Positions 63,112 through 64,000 of a stretch of DNA of 64,000 bases are shown piece by piece. The notes beneath the pieces were generated by a model that was not told where the DNA came from, did no database searches, and saw only the letters and a program-made list of their open reading frames with translations. How positions within the stretch are numbered: position 1 is the first letter of the stretch; every line of letters starts with the position of its first letter. Both the position numbers and the translations under genes were made by a program. This DNA comes from Salegentibacter salinarum (lineage in GTDB: Bacteria; Bacteroidota; Bacteroidia; Flavobacteriales; Flavobacteriaceae), in contig NZ_FUZC01000006.1 of the NCBI RefSeq assembly GCF_900168115.1, positions 124,001 to 188,000 of the forward strand, written 5' to 3'.

Positions 63112-63663
63112 ATGGCATACGTACCAAGACTTAGATCAGAATATGCAGAGCGAGTAAAGCCTGCATTAAAAGAAGAATTTAGCTATGCTAACGTAATGGA
63201 GATCCCAAAACTTGAAAAAATAGTTTTGAGCCGTGGCGTTGGTGCAGCTGTAGCAGATAAAAAGCTAATTGACCATGCTGTAGATGAACTTTCTACAATT
63301 ACCGGTCAAAAAGCGGTGCAAACCATTTCTAAAAAGGATGTTGCTTCATTCAAACTTCGTAAAGGAATGCCAATTGGGGCAAAAGTTACTTTACGAGGAT
63401 ACAGAATGTACGAATTCTTAGATCGTTTAATAACATCAGCACTTCCACGTGTTCGTGATTTTAACGGGATTAAGGCAAATGGTTTTGATGGTAGAGGAAA
63501 CTATAATTTAGGTGTTACTGAACAAATCATCTTTCCGGAGATCGATATTGATAAGGTAAACCGAATTAATGGTATGGATATCACCTTCGTAACTACTGCA
63601 AAGACCGATAAAGAAGCGAAATCATTGTTAACCGAACTAGGATTACCTTTTAAAAAGAATTAA
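63112..63663 (+). CDS. rplE: 50S ribosomal protein L5
   Basis: 183 residues. Core motifs [34 protein letters not shown] and PRVRDFNGI; 5S rRNA-binding protein of the central protuberance. 2 bp after rplX and 2 bp before rpsN. Confidence 0.97.
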   Translation: MAYVPRLRSEYAERVKPALKEEFSYANVMEIPKLEKIVLSRGVGAAVADKKLIDHAVDELSTITGQKAVQTISKKDVASFKLRKGMPIGAKVTLRGYRMYEFLDRLITSALPRVRDFNGIKANGFDGRGNYNLGVTEQIIFPEIDIDKVNRINGMDITFVTTAKTDKEAKSLLTELGLPFKKN

Positions 63664-63665
63664 TT

Positions 63666-63935
63666 ATGGCTAAAGAATCAATGAAAGCCCGTGAGGTGAA
63701 GAGACAAAAAATGGTAAAAAAGTATGCTGAAAAGCGCGCTGCTCTTAAAGAGGCAGGTGACTTTGAAGGTTTACAGAAATTACCAAAAAATTCTTCTCCT
63801 GTACGTTTGCATAACCGTTGTAAGCTAACTGGTAGGCCAAAAGGTTATATGAGACAGTTTGGTCTTTCTCGTGTAATGTTTAGAGAAATGGCTAATAAGG
63901 GATTAATTCCTGGAGTTAGAAAAGCTAGTTGGTAA
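63666..63935 (+). CDS. rpsN: 30S ribosomal protein S14 (zinc-independent type)
   Basis: 89 residues, the longer form without the two CxxC zinc pairs. [19 protein letters not shown] and [22 protein letters not shown] are diagnostic. Last complete gene; rpsH would be expected next, beyond the window. Confidence 0.96.
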   Translation: MAKESMKAREVKRQKMVKKYAEKRAALKEAGDFEGLQKLPKNSSPVRLHNRCKLTGRPKGYMRQFGLSRVMFREMANKGLIPGVRKASW

Positions 63936-63953
63936 AATTATAAATTGGTTGAA

Positions 63954-63981
63954 GGTTCTCCCGAGTGACGGGACGAAAACC
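63954..63981 (+). repeat. Small palindrome after rpsN
   Basis: Inner stem TCCCG (63959-63963) / CGGGA (63969-63973) with AGTGA loop, outer GGTT (63954-63957) / AACC (63978-63981). No T-run follows in the visible 19 bp. It resembles the palindromes at 21739 and 57542 and lies in the spc part of the ribosomal superoperon. Confidence 0.5.
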
Positions 63982-64000
63982 ACATCCGCAAATTAAGATA

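Overview
The window reads as a chromosomal segment of a Flavobacteriaceae bacterium (phylum Bacteroidota), perhaps close to Gramella, Salegentibacter or Zunongwangia; the genus is a guess. Supporting signs are gliding and type IX secretion (T9SS) proteins (GldJ, PorV, a PorP/SprF barrel, a giant protein with a gliding-motility C-terminal domain), a SusC/SusD pair, PafA-type alkaline phosphatase, many [L]-x-x-C lipoproteins, TAnnTTTG -7 boxes instead of TATAAT, little Shine-Dalgarno sequence, and AT-rich DNA. I see no rRNA or tRNA gene, CRISPR array, prophage, intact insertion sequence or defence island. Almost everything is vertically inherited core genome.

Layout. 1-6177: truncated gldJ (-), then porV, cdd and pdhA-pdhC (+). 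6246-11049: a tight + run of M28 peptidase, SDR, SprT-like protein, mannose-1-phosphate guanylyltransferase and a DUF389 membrane protein. 11046-12550: mlaE-mlaF (-). 12668-16779: pafA (+) facing a KAS III / methyltransferase / glycosyltransferase operon (-). 16950-23825: gcvP (-), a UbiA-like membrane protein (+), an ECF sigma factor with a small zinc-finger partner (-), and an M3 peptidase (-). 24122-28144: purine block with purE and purK (-) diverging from a fused hpt-adk gene and obg (+). 28339-37174: a lipoprotein, then an OmpA-like protein, a PorP/SprF protein and a 1858-residue repeat adhesin (-). 37380-47480: TPR protein, mpl, radC, a deacetylase-like pseudoenzyme, HAD phosphatase, three envelope proteins, rarA (-) and a rhomboid. 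47504-53774: rlmB, then a SusC-SusD-lipoprotein operon (-). 54191-63935: the str-S10-spc ribosomal superoperon (+), cut by the window end after rpsN.

How genes work together. PorV and the PorP/SprF-OmpA-adhesin set belong to T9SS export and cell-surface adhesion, with GldJ in the gliding machinery. PdhA and PdhC are E1-alpha and E2 of pyruvate dehydrogenase; E1-beta and E3 are elsewhere. PurE and PurK act in series in de novo purine synthesis, and the divergent Hpt-Adk fusion handles salvage and adenylate balance. MlaE-MlaF form the core of a lipid-transport ABC system.

The most unusual items are: a seven-copy ~175-residue repeat in the adhesin; a multi-hairpin element ending in a terminator-like hairpin between rpsJ and rplC; the Hpt-Adk fusion with a TTG start; a polysaccharide-deacetylase homologue that appears to have lost its catalytic motifs; the lack of porU between gldJ and porV; and several small dispersed palindromes, two of them inside the ribosomal superoperon. 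No clearly new multi-gene system stands out. All calls come from reading the sequence and family knowledge; no database search was run.
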